This document shows positions 1 to 6,546 of a DNA stretch of 7,958 nt, in pieces. The translations under genes and the position numbers were made by a program. Every line of letters starts with the position of its first letter. The first letter of the stretch is position 1. The DNA is taken from positions 1-7,958 of the forward strand of contig CAZUAY010000187.1 in NCBI GenBank assembly GCA_964618405.1. Reading direction: 5' to 3'. Below the pieces are notes generated by a model. It was not told the DNA's origin and made no database searches. It saw nothing but the letters and a program-made list of their open reading frames with translations. This stretch comes from JBBQIY01 sp964618405 (lineage in GTDB: Bacteria > Verrucomicrobiota > Kiritimatiellia > RFP12 > UBA3636).

Positions 1-6
1 GCGTCG

Positions 7-21
7 ACCGGTGCGACCGGT
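7..21. repeat. ACCGGT inverted/direct repeat
   Basis: ACCGGT at 7-12 and again at 16-21 can form a 6-bp stem around a GCG loop. Because ACCGGT is itself palindromic, the same bases also form a 9-bp-period direct repeat (CGACCGGT at 5-12 and 14-21). Confidence 0.5.
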
Positions 22-59
22 AATCGGGCAGGTGGATGTTACTCCTCCGTTTGCCCAAC

Positions 60-95
60 CCCAGTGACTGACCGATTACGAAACAGTCACCTGGG
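60..95. other. Hairpin with 11 bp of stem
   Basis: GTGACTG (64-70) pairs with CAGTCAC (84-90). After a bulged C at 91, CCCA (60-63) pairs with TGGG (92-95). The 13-base loop (71-83) contains CCGATTAC (72-79), perfectly complementary to GTAATCGG at 20-27, so a pseudoknot is possible. No T-run follows on either strand, so it is not an obvious terminator. Confidence 0.45.
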
Positions 96-330
96 TGAGT
101 CGTGATCGCCGCTCCAACCTCGACAGCACGTTTCCCTTCTACAGCCCGCTTCTTGCAGAACTAACTCAACATACGAGAGCTTCGTCAGCCTGAGCGCCGT
201 GGCAATGGCCTCGTGCAGTTAGGATACTCTCGGTACATTTTTAGCACGCTTCCAACGAACGATTTCATCGCACACCTTAACCAGATCCGCTCGGAGTTTT
301 GCCACTGTTTTCTGGGCGCGTCTGTGGATG

Positions 331-3300
331 TCAATGAATGTCTGCGTGATATTCCTGAAGAGATTTAACACGGCCATGGCTATCGCGGGCCGAGCGAATG
401 CCGTGCGCGGCTGCTTGAGCCGCAGCGAGCGTGGTCAGGTACGGAACCTTGTACTTAATCGCCGCCTGTCGGATCGAGGCGTCGTCAGCACGCGAATCGC
501 GACGTGCCGAGGGCGTGTTGAGCACAAGCGAAACCTCGCGATTAAGAATCATGTCGAGCACGTTAGGGCGCCCTTCGTTGATCTTATGCACGACCGTCCC
601 TTCAATACCATGGGCATTCAGCCACTTGATCGTTCCTTCGGTGCCCACAATCGAGAAGCCGAGTTTCTGGAACTCACGAACCACGTGCGCAGCAGAATCT
701 GGTCTTTCGGAAAGGCTCACGAGCATCCGTCCGCCTGGCGCGGTTGGCAATGCACCATCGGCCGCCTCTTGTGATTTGTAATAAGCCAAACCAAACGTCG
801 AGGCCATGCCGAGCACTTCGCCCGTTGAACGCATTTCAGGTCCGAGGACAGGATCGACTTCTGGGAACTTGGAGAACGGGAACACCGCCTCTTTCACTCC
901 GTAATGCGGGATGATTTTCTGTTTAAGTGAGAGCGACTCGATCGTGGCGCCGAGCATGAGTTTCGTCGCAGCCTGCGCCATTTGTATATTGCAAACCTTC
1001 GACACCAATGGCACCGTTCTGGATGCACGTGGATTCGCCTCAATGACGTAGACTTTTCCGTCCTCAATCGCGTACTGCATGTTCATCAAGCCAACGACCT
1101 TCAACTCCTGAGCTATTTTGCGTGTGTACTCTTCAATCGTGGCGAGCTGTTCGTCGCTGATCGAAACCGGAGGAATTACGCAAGCGGAGTCGCCCGAGTG
1201 GATGCCCGCCAGTTCGATGTGCTCCATGACGGCTGGGATAAAGACGTTCGTGCCATCGGAAAGTGCGTCGGCTTCGCATTCCAGCGCATTCTTGAGGAAG
1301 CGATCGAGCAACAGCGGTCGCTCTGGGGTCACGCCGACAGCCTTGGCGATGTATTCGCGCAACATGCTCTCGTCGTAGATCACTTCCATGCCGCGTCCAC
1401 CGAGAACAAACGACGGACGGATCATGAGCGGATAGCCGAGCTGGTTCGCGATCTTTGTCGCTTCGGCAATGTCGAGCGCCATGCCGGATTCGGGCATGGG
1501 AATGCCAAGCTTATCCATGCGCATGCGGAAGAGATCGCGATCTTCAGCGATATCGATCGAATCGATGCTGGTGCCAAGAATCTTGACGCCGACTTCTGCC
1601 AATTGGCGTGCGATATTGAGCGGCGTCTGACCGCCAAATTGCACGACAACACCGAGAGGCTTTTCTTTGTTATAAATCTGTAGCACGTCTTCGAGCGTGA
1701 CCGGCTCGAAGTAAAGTTTGTCGCTCGTGTCGTAGTCCGTCGACACCGTTTCGGGATTGCAATTAACCATCACCGTTTCGTAGCCCTGTTCGCGGAGGGC
1801 GAACGCGGCGTGGACGCAACAGTAGTCAAATTCAATGCCCTGGCCGATGCGGTTGGGGCCACCACCGAGAATCATGACCTTCTTGGGGTTTTCAGTGACA
1901 GGGACTTCATCCTTCACGCCATTGTAAGATGAATAGTAATAGGCGTTATCTTCAACACCGCTGACCGGCACAGGGTGCCATGTTTCTACGACACTGAGCT
2001 CTATTCTACGTTTACGCACGGCTTCTTCTTTGATTCCAAGAATTTTCGACAGGTAGCGATCTGAGAATCCGTCCTTCTTAGCCTCCACGAGTAGATCATC
2101 GGCGGGAAGCGTGCCTTTAGCGAGCAGGAGTTTCTCTTCCAGCTCAACGAGTTCGCGCATCTGCTGGAGGAACCAATCTTTGATCGACGTGGCCTTATTG
2201 AGTTGCTCGTTGGTTGCGCCCTTTCGAATAGCCTCATACATCACGAACTGGCGTTCGCTGGTCGCGGTGCGCAACAGGTCCATCAACTCTTGCAAACTCT
2301 TCGTGTTAAAATCTTTCGCAAACCCAAGACCATGACGGCTGTTTTCCAAGGCGCGAATGGCCTTTTGAAAGCTTTCCTTGTAGGTACGGCCGATGGCCAT
2401 CACTTCGCCAACAGCCTTCATCTGCGTGCCGAGCTTATCCTCAACACCACGGAATTTCTCGAAAGCCCAGCGCGCAAACTTGACCACGATGTAGTCACCG
2501 CCTGGCGTGTATTTCTCAAGCGTTCCATCGCGCCAGTAGGGAATTTCATCCAACGTGAAGCCGGCAGCAAGCTTGGCGGAAATAAGCGCGATGGGGAAAC
2601 CCGTTGCTTTCGATGCCAACGCAGAGGAGCGAGATGTGCGCGGATTGATTTCGATGATGACGATGCGATCAGAAACTGGATCGTACGCGAATTGGACGTT
2701 CGTGCCACCGATAACGCCGATCGACTCGACAATGCGGAAGGCATAGTCCTTCAGACGCTTCTGCACGCTAAGGGGCGTGGTGAGCATCGGCGCCGTACAG
2801 AAAGAATCGCCCGTATGAACGCCCATGGCGTCGACGTTCTCGATAAAGCAAACGGCAACCATTTGATTCTTGGCGTCGCGAACCACCTCGACCTCGAGTT
2901 CCTCCCAGCCGAGCACCGACTCCTCGATCAGGCATTGATGGGTCATCGACGCTTCGAGGCCGCGACCCGCGATCGTGCGCAATTCTTCAACATTATAAAC
3001 GAGGCCGCCGCCTGTGCCCCCCATGGTGTAGGCTGGGCGGACGACAACGGGGTAGCCTAAATCTTGCGCGACCTTCTCGGCTTGTTCTACGGTATACGCA
3101 ATCTCGCTCGCCGGCGTCTCAATGTTGAGCGATTTCATCATACGCTTAAAGATTTCGCGGTCTTCGCCACGTTCAATCGCGTCTAAATTCACGCCGATCA
3201 CCTGTACGCCGTATTTCTCAAGAATGCCCGCTTTCGAAAGCTCTAAAGAAAGATTCAGAGCCGTCTGGCCGCCAAGATTCGGCAACAGTGCATCAGGACG

Positions 3301-3540
3301 CTCTTTGTCAATAATCTGCTCGAGGCGGGTGATATTGAGCGGCTCGATATAAGTGGCGTCCGCCATGACGCGATCGGTCATGATCGTAGCAGGGTTGGAG
3401 TTGACGAGAACTATTTTATAGCCGAGCGCGCGCAGTGCTTTGCAGGCCTGTGTGCCTGAATAGTCGAACTCACACGCTTGGCCGATAACAATGGGGCCGG
3501 AGCCGATAATGAGTACTTTTTTGATGTCTTGCCGCTGCAT
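331..3540 (-). CDS. carB: Carbamoyl-phosphate synthase, large subunit
   Basis: This is the large, synthetase subunit of cytosolic carbamoyl-phosphate synthase. With the small glutaminase subunit CarA it makes carbamoyl phosphate from bicarbonate, glutamine-derived ammonia and two ATP, feeding arginine and pyrimidine synthesis. The 1069-residue product is full length (E. coli CarB has about 1073). The internal duplication is visible: IIGSGPIVIGQ near residue 11 is echoed by ILGGGPNRIGQ near 557, and the ATP-grasp signatures RPAYTMGGTGGG (168-179) and RPSFVLGGRGMEV (708-720) correspond. EINPRTSRSSALASK (297-311) and EANPRASRTVPLVSK (834-848) are the matching metal- and ATP-binding segments. An MGS-like allosteric domain covers about 935-1069 and ends in the typical SLQEYHADI tail. 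The ATG is preceded by a GAAAGG ribosome site 9 nt upstream (3550-3555). carA is not adjacent: the gene upstream is divergent argH. No frameshift or missing motif was seen. Confidence 0.98.
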   Translation of the reverse strand: MQRQDIKKVLIIGSGPIVIGQACEFDYSGTQACKALRALGYKIVLVNSNPATIMTDRVMADATYIEPLNITRLEQIIDKERPDALLPNLGGQTALNLSLELSKAGILEKYGVQVIGVNLDAIERGEDREIFKRMMKSLNIETPASEIAYTVEQAEKVAQDLGYPVVVRPAYTMGGTGGGLVYNVEELRTIAGRGLEASMTHQCLIEESVLGWEELEVEVVRDAKNQMVAVCFIENVDAMGVHTGDSFCTAPMLTTPLSVQKRLKDYAFRIVESIGVIGGTNVQFAYDPVSDRIVIIEINPRTSRSSALASKATGFPIALISAKLAAGFTLDEIPYWRDGTLEKYTPGGDYIVVKFARWAFEKFRGVEDKLGTQMKAVGEVMAIGRTYKESFQKAIRALENSRHGLGFAKDFNTKSLQELMDLLRTATSERQFVMYEAIRKGATNEQLNKATSIKDWFLQQMRELVELEEKLLLAKGTLPADDLLVEAKKDGFSDRYLSKILGIKEEAVRKRRIELSVVETWHPVPVSGVEDNAYYYSSYNGVKDEVPVTENPKKVMILGGGPNRIGQGIEFDYCCVHAAFALREQGYETVMVNCNPETVSTDYDTSDKLYFEPVTLEDVLQIYNKEKPLGVVVQFGGQTPLNIARQLAEVGVKILGTSIDSIDIAEDRDLFRMRMDKLGIPMPESGMALDIAEATKIANQLGYPLMIRPSFVLGGRGMEVIYDESMLREYIAKAVGVTPERPLLLDRFLKNALECEADALSDGTNVFIPAVMEHIELAGIHSGDSACVIPPVSISDEQLATIEEYTRKIAQELKVVGLMNMQYAIEDGKVYVIEANPRASRTVPLVSKVCNIQMAQAATKLMLGATIESLSLKQKIIPHYGVKEAVFPFSKFPEVDPVLGPEMRSTGEVLGMASTFGLAYYKSQEAADGALPTAPGGRMLVSLSERPDSAAHVVREFQKLGFSIVGTEGTIKWLNAHGIEGTVVHKINEGRPNVLDMILNREVSLVLNTPSARRDSRADDASIRQAAIKYKVPYLTTLAAAQAAAHGIRSARDSHGRVKSLQEYHADIH

Positions 3541-3596
3541 ATTTTCAAGCCTTTCTTCGTGCTTTTGCTTTTAGGGTCTGTCCGTTTTGTGGTCGG

Positions 3597-3608
3597 AAGC
3601 GTACGCTT
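3597..3608. promoter_or_regulatory. 12-bp perfect palindrome over the carB -10
   Basis: AAGCGTACGCTT is its own reverse complement. It covers the candidate -10 hexamer of carB, a typical place for a repressor operator of a dimeric regulator. It could instead be chance. As a transcription terminator it is unconvincing: it can form only a 4-bp stem, and no plus-strand gene ends upstream of it, although five T residues follow. Confidence 0.25.
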
Positions 3609-3626
3609 TTTCGGGATCTAGGTCAA
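3598..3626 (-). promoter_or_regulatory. Candidate sigma70-type promoter of carB
   Basis: Read on the minus strand, TTGACC (3621-3626) is followed after 17 bases by TACGCT (3598-3603). The -35 hexamer matches five of six consensus positions and the spacing is ideal, but the -10 matches only three of six. Transcription would begin near 3590, giving a leader of roughly 50 nt before the carB ATG. The -10 lies inside a perfect 12-bp palindrome. This is a by-eye call, and sigma-factor preferences of the host are unknown. Confidence 0.35.
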
Positions 3627-3729
3627 GTCTGTTTTCGGAGTTTTCTGCGTATTTTCTCTTCTTGAACTTGAAAACACCTTTAGTTTGTCCTGATCCTTCG
3701 CGGGATTCCTCTTCCCCTTCTCCCGTTCA

Positions 3730-3747
3730 GGTGGTACAATTCCCACC
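3730..3747. promoter_or_regulatory. Inverted repeat with a possible argH -10
   Basis: GGTGG (3730-3734) and CCACC (3743-3747) form a perfect 5-bp inverted repeat enclosing TACAAT (3735-3740), which matches the sigma70 -10 consensus at five of six positions. The base stretch 17 nt upstream (TTCCCC, 3712-3717) is a poor -35, so the promoter would need an activator or a different sigma factor. It sits about 40 nt before the argH ATG. The call is tentative. Confidence 0.2.
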
Positions 3748-3781
3748 AATGTTTTAGCCAACTTGCACCCATCCCATCGAA

Positions 3782-5164
3782 ATGAATAAGAAATCTGACA
3801 CCAAAACCGTCGTGGGCATGATTGACCCCGATGTGCTCGCCTTTACTGTGGGCAAAGATCCCATCCTCGACCTCGATCTTGTGGTATGGGACTGCCTTGG
3901 CACTGCCGCTCACGTCACCATGCTTTCCCGGATGCCGTATCAGCCGCGCATCTTTAGTGCAGCAGACCGAAACGCGGTCGTCACCGAATTGGCAAAGATC
4001 GCGGAGACCGCGAGTGCCGGTAAGTTTATCATCACCGACGTCGATCAAGACTGCCACCTTGCCATCGAACGTACGCTAACCGAAAAGCTCGGCGAGCTCG
4101 GCAAGCGCGTCCACACCGGCCGTAGCCGTAATGACCAAGTTGCAACGGCCCTCCGCCTCTACGGTCGGGAACAACTGCTGAGCTGCATGGAGGAGACCCT
4201 CGCGCTTACTAAGGCACTTCTCAAATTCGCCAAAACCCATCGCAAAATCCCCATGGTGGGTCGCACCCACCTCCAGCCCGCCATGCCAAGCAGCGTCGGA
4301 CTTTGGGGCTCCTGCTACGCTGAAGGTCTCCTTGACGACCTGACACTCGTCTGGTCCGCTTACGACTTCACCAACCGCTGCCCGCTCGGTTCAGCCGCCA
4401 GCTATGGCGTGCCGCTCCCCACCGACCGCATCTTCCTCGCCGAATCTCTCGGCTTCAACGAGCCGATCCACAACGTCCTGTATGCAGGCAATTCAAGGGG
4501 TAAGACCGAATCCGTGGCAGTGTCTGCACTCTGCCAAGTGATGCTCACATTATCCCGCCTCGCCGAAGATCTCGTCTTGTTCTCGATGCCGGAATTCGGT
4601 TACTTCGAGATTCCGAAAGAATTCTGCACGGGCAGCAGCATCATGCCGCAAAAATACAACCCGGACGTGTGCGAACTCATCCGCGCCAAAGCGGCAAAAG
4701 TCATCGGGCTCTCCGCAGGAACCGCTTCGCTGATGAAAGCCATGCCGGGCGGTTACAACCGCGACCTTCAAGACACAAAGGAAATGCTCATGGAAGCTTT
4801 TGCGACCACGCGCACCAGTCTTCGTATCCTGACGCGCCTCGTTGCAGGCCTCAAACCCGTACCCACGAAACTTCGCTCTGCATTCGAGCCGGGCGTTTTC
4901 GCCACCGACCGCGCGCTCGAGCTCGTGGCAGGCGGCATGCCGTTCCGCGACGCTTATCATCAGGTACGCGACAACCTCGGCGATCTCGCTTCGATGGATC
5001 CCGACCAGGCCATCGCCGCCAAGACGCACCTCGGAGCAACGGCTGGTCTCGACTTCGACCTCTACGATTCGTGGGTCGCCTCCGAGTACACCGGCATCTC
5101 CATCGAGCGCAAAACAATCAGCAAGGCATTTGCGAAGCTGATGAAGCCTGTTGCCGAAAAGTAA
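3782..5164 (+). CDS. argH: Argininosuccinate lyase
   Basis: This cytosolic enzyme of the fumarase/aspartase superfamily splits argininosuccinate into arginine and fumarate, the last step of arginine synthesis. The 460-residue product carries the family signatures in order: HTGRSRNDQVAT (111-122), the catalytic Thr-His in GRTHLQ (160-165), PLGSAASYG (201-209), the mobile catalytic serine loop GSSIMPQKYNPD (284-295) and YNRDLQDTKE (325-334). The N-terminus lacks the LWGGRF motif of E. coli ArgH and instead has FTVGKD near 21. That motif, together with MPSSVGLW (168-175) and FCTGSSIMPQK, resembles Bacteroidetes-type ArgH as I remember it. The more usual GYTHLQ is GRTHLQ here. An in-frame stop at 3755-3757 and no other start codon fix the ATG, although no Shine-Dalgarno sequence is visible before it. 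It is divergent from carB and heads a likely three-gene operon. argG is not present in the window. Confidence 0.95.
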   Translation: MNKKSDTKTVVGMIDPDVLAFTVGKDPILDLDLVVWDCLGTAAHVTMLSRMPYQPRIFSAADRNAVVTELAKIAETASAGKFIITDVDQDCHLAIERTLTEKLGELGKRVHTGRSRNDQVATALRLYGREQLLSCMEETLALTKALLKFAKTHRKIPMVGRTHLQPAMPSSVGLWGSCYAEGLLDDLTLVWSAYDFTNRCPLGSAASYGVPLPTDRIFLAESLGFNEPIHNVLYAGNSRGKTESVAVSALCQVMLTLSRLAEDLVLFSMPEFGYFEIPKEFCTGSSIMPQKYNPDVCELIRAKAAKVIGLSAGTASLMKAMPGGYNRDLQDTKEMLMEAFATTRTSLRILTRLVAGLKPVPTKLRSAFEPGVFATDRALELVAGGMPFRDAYHQVRDNLGDLASMDPDQAIAAKTHLGATAGLDFDLYDSWVASEYTGISIERKTISKAFAKLMKPVAEK

Positions 5165-5171
5165 CGAAAAC

Positions 5172-5187
5172 ACACGCCCGCGCGTGT
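5172..5187 (+). other. Short hairpin in the argH / AI-2E gene spacer
   Basis: ACACGC (5172-5177) and GCGTGT (5182-5187) form a perfect 6-bp GC-rich stem with a 4-base loop, starting 7 bases after the argH stop codon. The sequence after it (CTTCCCTCTG) is pyrimidine-rich but has no T-run, so it is not a convincing intrinsic terminator. It could stabilise the 3' end of a processed argH message or partially attenuate the downstream genes. Function is inference. Confidence 0.35.
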
Positions 5188-5210
5188 CTTCCCTCTGTTC
5201 CGTGGAAAAA

Positions 5211-5215
5211 AAGGA
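5211..5215 (+). promoter_or_regulatory. Ribosome binding site deciding the 5223 start
   Basis: AAGGA lies 7 nt before the ATG at 5223. The reading frame is open further upstream to an ATG at 5151, but that one lies inside argH and would add 24 residues with no membrane-protein character, so the ribosome site favours 5223. Confidence 0.7.
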
Positions 5216-5222
5216 CACCCCC

Positions 5223-6545
5223 ATGAACGAAGATTCCCCTACCCGTTGCGATGAAGTATCGCCGAGAATCACGTTCTCGAAAAAGCAGAACCGCATCATC
5301 GCCAACGCCGCTTCTCTTCTGGCGATGTCGATTTTCTTCGTTATCATTTGCCTCGGCCTCATCTATACCTTCGAGTTCATCTCCGCCCACAGCAGCGTTC
5401 TGCTACCCCCGATCGTCGCGATCATTTGCGCAAAGGTGGTGCAACCGGTTTACGACAGACTGCGGCAGTTCTTCTGGCGACTGATCGGTAGCGAGTTGCT
5501 CCGCCTTCGGACGCATCGACGCTTCATCAGCGCTGAGAACGACACCCGCCGTGACAGGCTTGCTCGCGGTGCTGCCAATTCCCTCGCAATTTTTGTCCTG
5601 TTTTCTGCAATTTTCCTTCCCCTCGGCATGTTCATCTGGTTCTTCGGAAAACTGCTCGTCGATCAGATTCTTGCACTCATCAATGCCATCCCTTCCATTG
5701 TAAAATGGGTCGTCAACACGACAAGCGAGAAAACGCCTCAAGTCATCGCGTTCATCGAGAAGCACAACCTTCAACCCGCCATCGCCAAGCTCGATCCACA
5801 GAACTGGTTTAATCTTGGTGCCATTACCTCCGGCATCAGCGGTTCGGCCTTTACGATCTGGGGCGGCATCCGTGCATTCCTTGCTTCGTTGCTAGGGTGG
5901 GTGGCGCTACCGGTCTATACAGCCATCTACCTCGCCTCAAGACCTCTTGAAGGCTCAGACTTCTCGAAACTGCTGGTCGGTGTCAGTAAAAAGACTCGAA
6001 ACAACGTCAAGTTTCTCATCGATGAATTTATCCGCATCGTGGTCGCCTTCTTCCGCGGTCAGGTGATGGTCGCCTTGATCCAAGGTATTCTCTTCGGCCT
6101 CGGATTCCAACTCATCGCCGGTCTGAGCTACGGCATGATTATCGGTCTTCTTCTGGGTCTCTTCAACATCGTCCCCTACCTCGGCAACATCATTGGTCTG
6201 CCCATAATCGGCACACTCGCGCTCCTGGGGCCTGGCGGTAGTGGCGGCAAACTGGGACTTGTACTCTTAATCTTCGCGAGTGTACAGATGATCGACAGCT
6301 TTTTCATCACACCAAAAGTCATAGGAAACCGCACCGGCCTGAACGCCTTCGTTGTCATTTTCTCACTCTTCTTCTGGGGCTCTGTTATTGGCGGCGCACT
6401 GGGAATGGTGCTCGCAATCCCGCTCAGCGCCTTTATTGTCGTTTTCTGGCGACTTCTCGCTCGAGAATATTTCATCGGCGCAGAGAGAGACACAACCCTT
6501 TTGGCCGACGAAGCGATGCCAGACATCACGCCGAATGGAGATTAG
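5223..6545 (+). CDS. AI-2E family (PerM/TqsA-like) membrane transporter
   Basis: This is a 440-residue integral inner-membrane protein of the AI-2E transporter family (UPF0118/PerM). Named members export autoinducer-2 or act as sodium/proton antiporters or permeases, and the substrate here cannot be read from sequence. About eight hydrophobic segments are visible, near 28-52, 54-74, 118-143, 205-238, 283-303, 303-335, 344-364 and 373-410. Family hallmarks are FRGQVMVALIQG (277-288), the GLLLGLFNIVPYLGNIIGLP stretch (308-327), the ITPKVIGNRTGLNAFVV segment (362-378) and GMVLAIPLSAF (394-404). The loop between the second and third segments (about 75-117) is long and rich in Arg. The start at 5223 is chosen because AAGGA lies 7 nt upstream. 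It follows argH by 58 bp and ends 1 bp before the preferred dinB start, suggesting one transcript. The family assignment is firm; a quorum-sensing role is not implied. Confidence 0.92.
   Translation: MNEDSPTRCDEVSPRITFSKKQNRIIANAASLLAMSIFFVIICLGLIYTFEFISAHSSVLLPPIVAIICAKVVQPVYDRLRQFFWRLIGSELLRLRTHRRFISAENDTRRDRLARGAANSLAIFVLFSAIFLPLGMFIWFFGKLLVDQILALINAIPSIVKWVVNTTSEKTPQVIAFIEKHNLQPAIAKLDPQNWFNLGAITSGISGSAFTIWGGIRAFLASLLGWVALPVYTAIYLASRPLEGSDFSKLLVGVSKKTRNNVKFLIDEFIRIVVAFFRGQVMVALIQGILFGLGFQLIAGLSYGMIIGLLLGLFNIVPYLGNIIGLPIIGTLALLGPGGSGGKLGLVLLIFASVQMIDSFFITPKVIGNRTGLNAFVVIFSLFFWGSVIGGALGMVLAIPLSAFIVVFWRLLAREYFIGAERDTTLLADEAMPDITPNGD
6537..6540 (+). promoter_or_regulatory. Ribosome binding site deciding the dinB start
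   Basis: GGAG within the last codons of the upstream gene lies 6 nt before the GTG at 6547. The alternative in-frame ATG at 6535 has no Shine-Dalgarno-like sequence before it and would itself overlap this site, so GTG at 6547 is preferred. Confidence 0.55.
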
Positions 6546-6546
6546 T

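Larger units (their letters stand above)
1..330. other. Stretch downstream of carB without a callable gene
   Basis: No convincing gene lies here. Short open frames exist on both strands: a minus frame with ATG at 377 and stop at 219-221 (52 residues, overlapping the carB end by 47 bp); a plus frame open from 165 to a stop at 363-365; and a minus frame open from about 160 to the left edge. None has a clear ribosome site or recognisable domain, and they contradict one another. The first 96 bases are rich in inverted repeats, described separately. No intrinsic terminator for carB (stem plus T-run on the minus strand) is visible. The area could be a decayed gene or an untranslated structured region. 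Confidence 0.5.
3541..3781. promoter_or_regulatory. Divergent carB-argH intergenic control region
   Basis: This 241-bp spacer lies between the divergent starts of carB and argH and must hold the carB promoter and, most simply, the argH-operon promoter. It is richer in T and poorer in coding character than its surroundings, and no frame looks like a gene. It contains the carB promoter candidate (3598-3626), a 12-bp palindrome at 3597-3608, and a 5-bp inverted repeat around TACAAT at 3730-3747. I do not see a copy of the E. coli-type ARG box. That both promoters lie here is an inference from gene orientation. Confidence 0.6.

Noticed and set aside
53..224. Possible integron attC site (GCCCAAC at 53-59 and GTTAGGA at 218-224)
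   Set aside because: The second element misses the GTTRRRY consensus at its last base, the spacing is long, and no paired inner boxes or integrase are seen.
2203..3060. 285-codon open frame on the plus strand opposite carB
   Set aside because: It lies wholly antisense to an unmistakable carB, has no recognisable domain, and is explained by codon bias of the real gene.
5151..5222. Upstream ATG that would extend the AI-2E-family protein by 24 residues
   Set aside because: It overlaps the argH end, has no ribosome site and no hydrophobic or family sequence, whereas ATG 5223 has AAGGA at good spacing.
4550..5362. 270-codon minus-strand frame opposite argH and the start of the membrane-protein gene
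   Set aside because: It is a shadow of two well-supported genes with low-complexity, unfamiliar translation.
6352..6546. Long N-terminal extension of DinB to an ATG at 6352
   Set aside because: The extra 65 residues lie inside the membrane-protein gene, have no DinB character, and DinB proteins begin just before the HVDMD motif.
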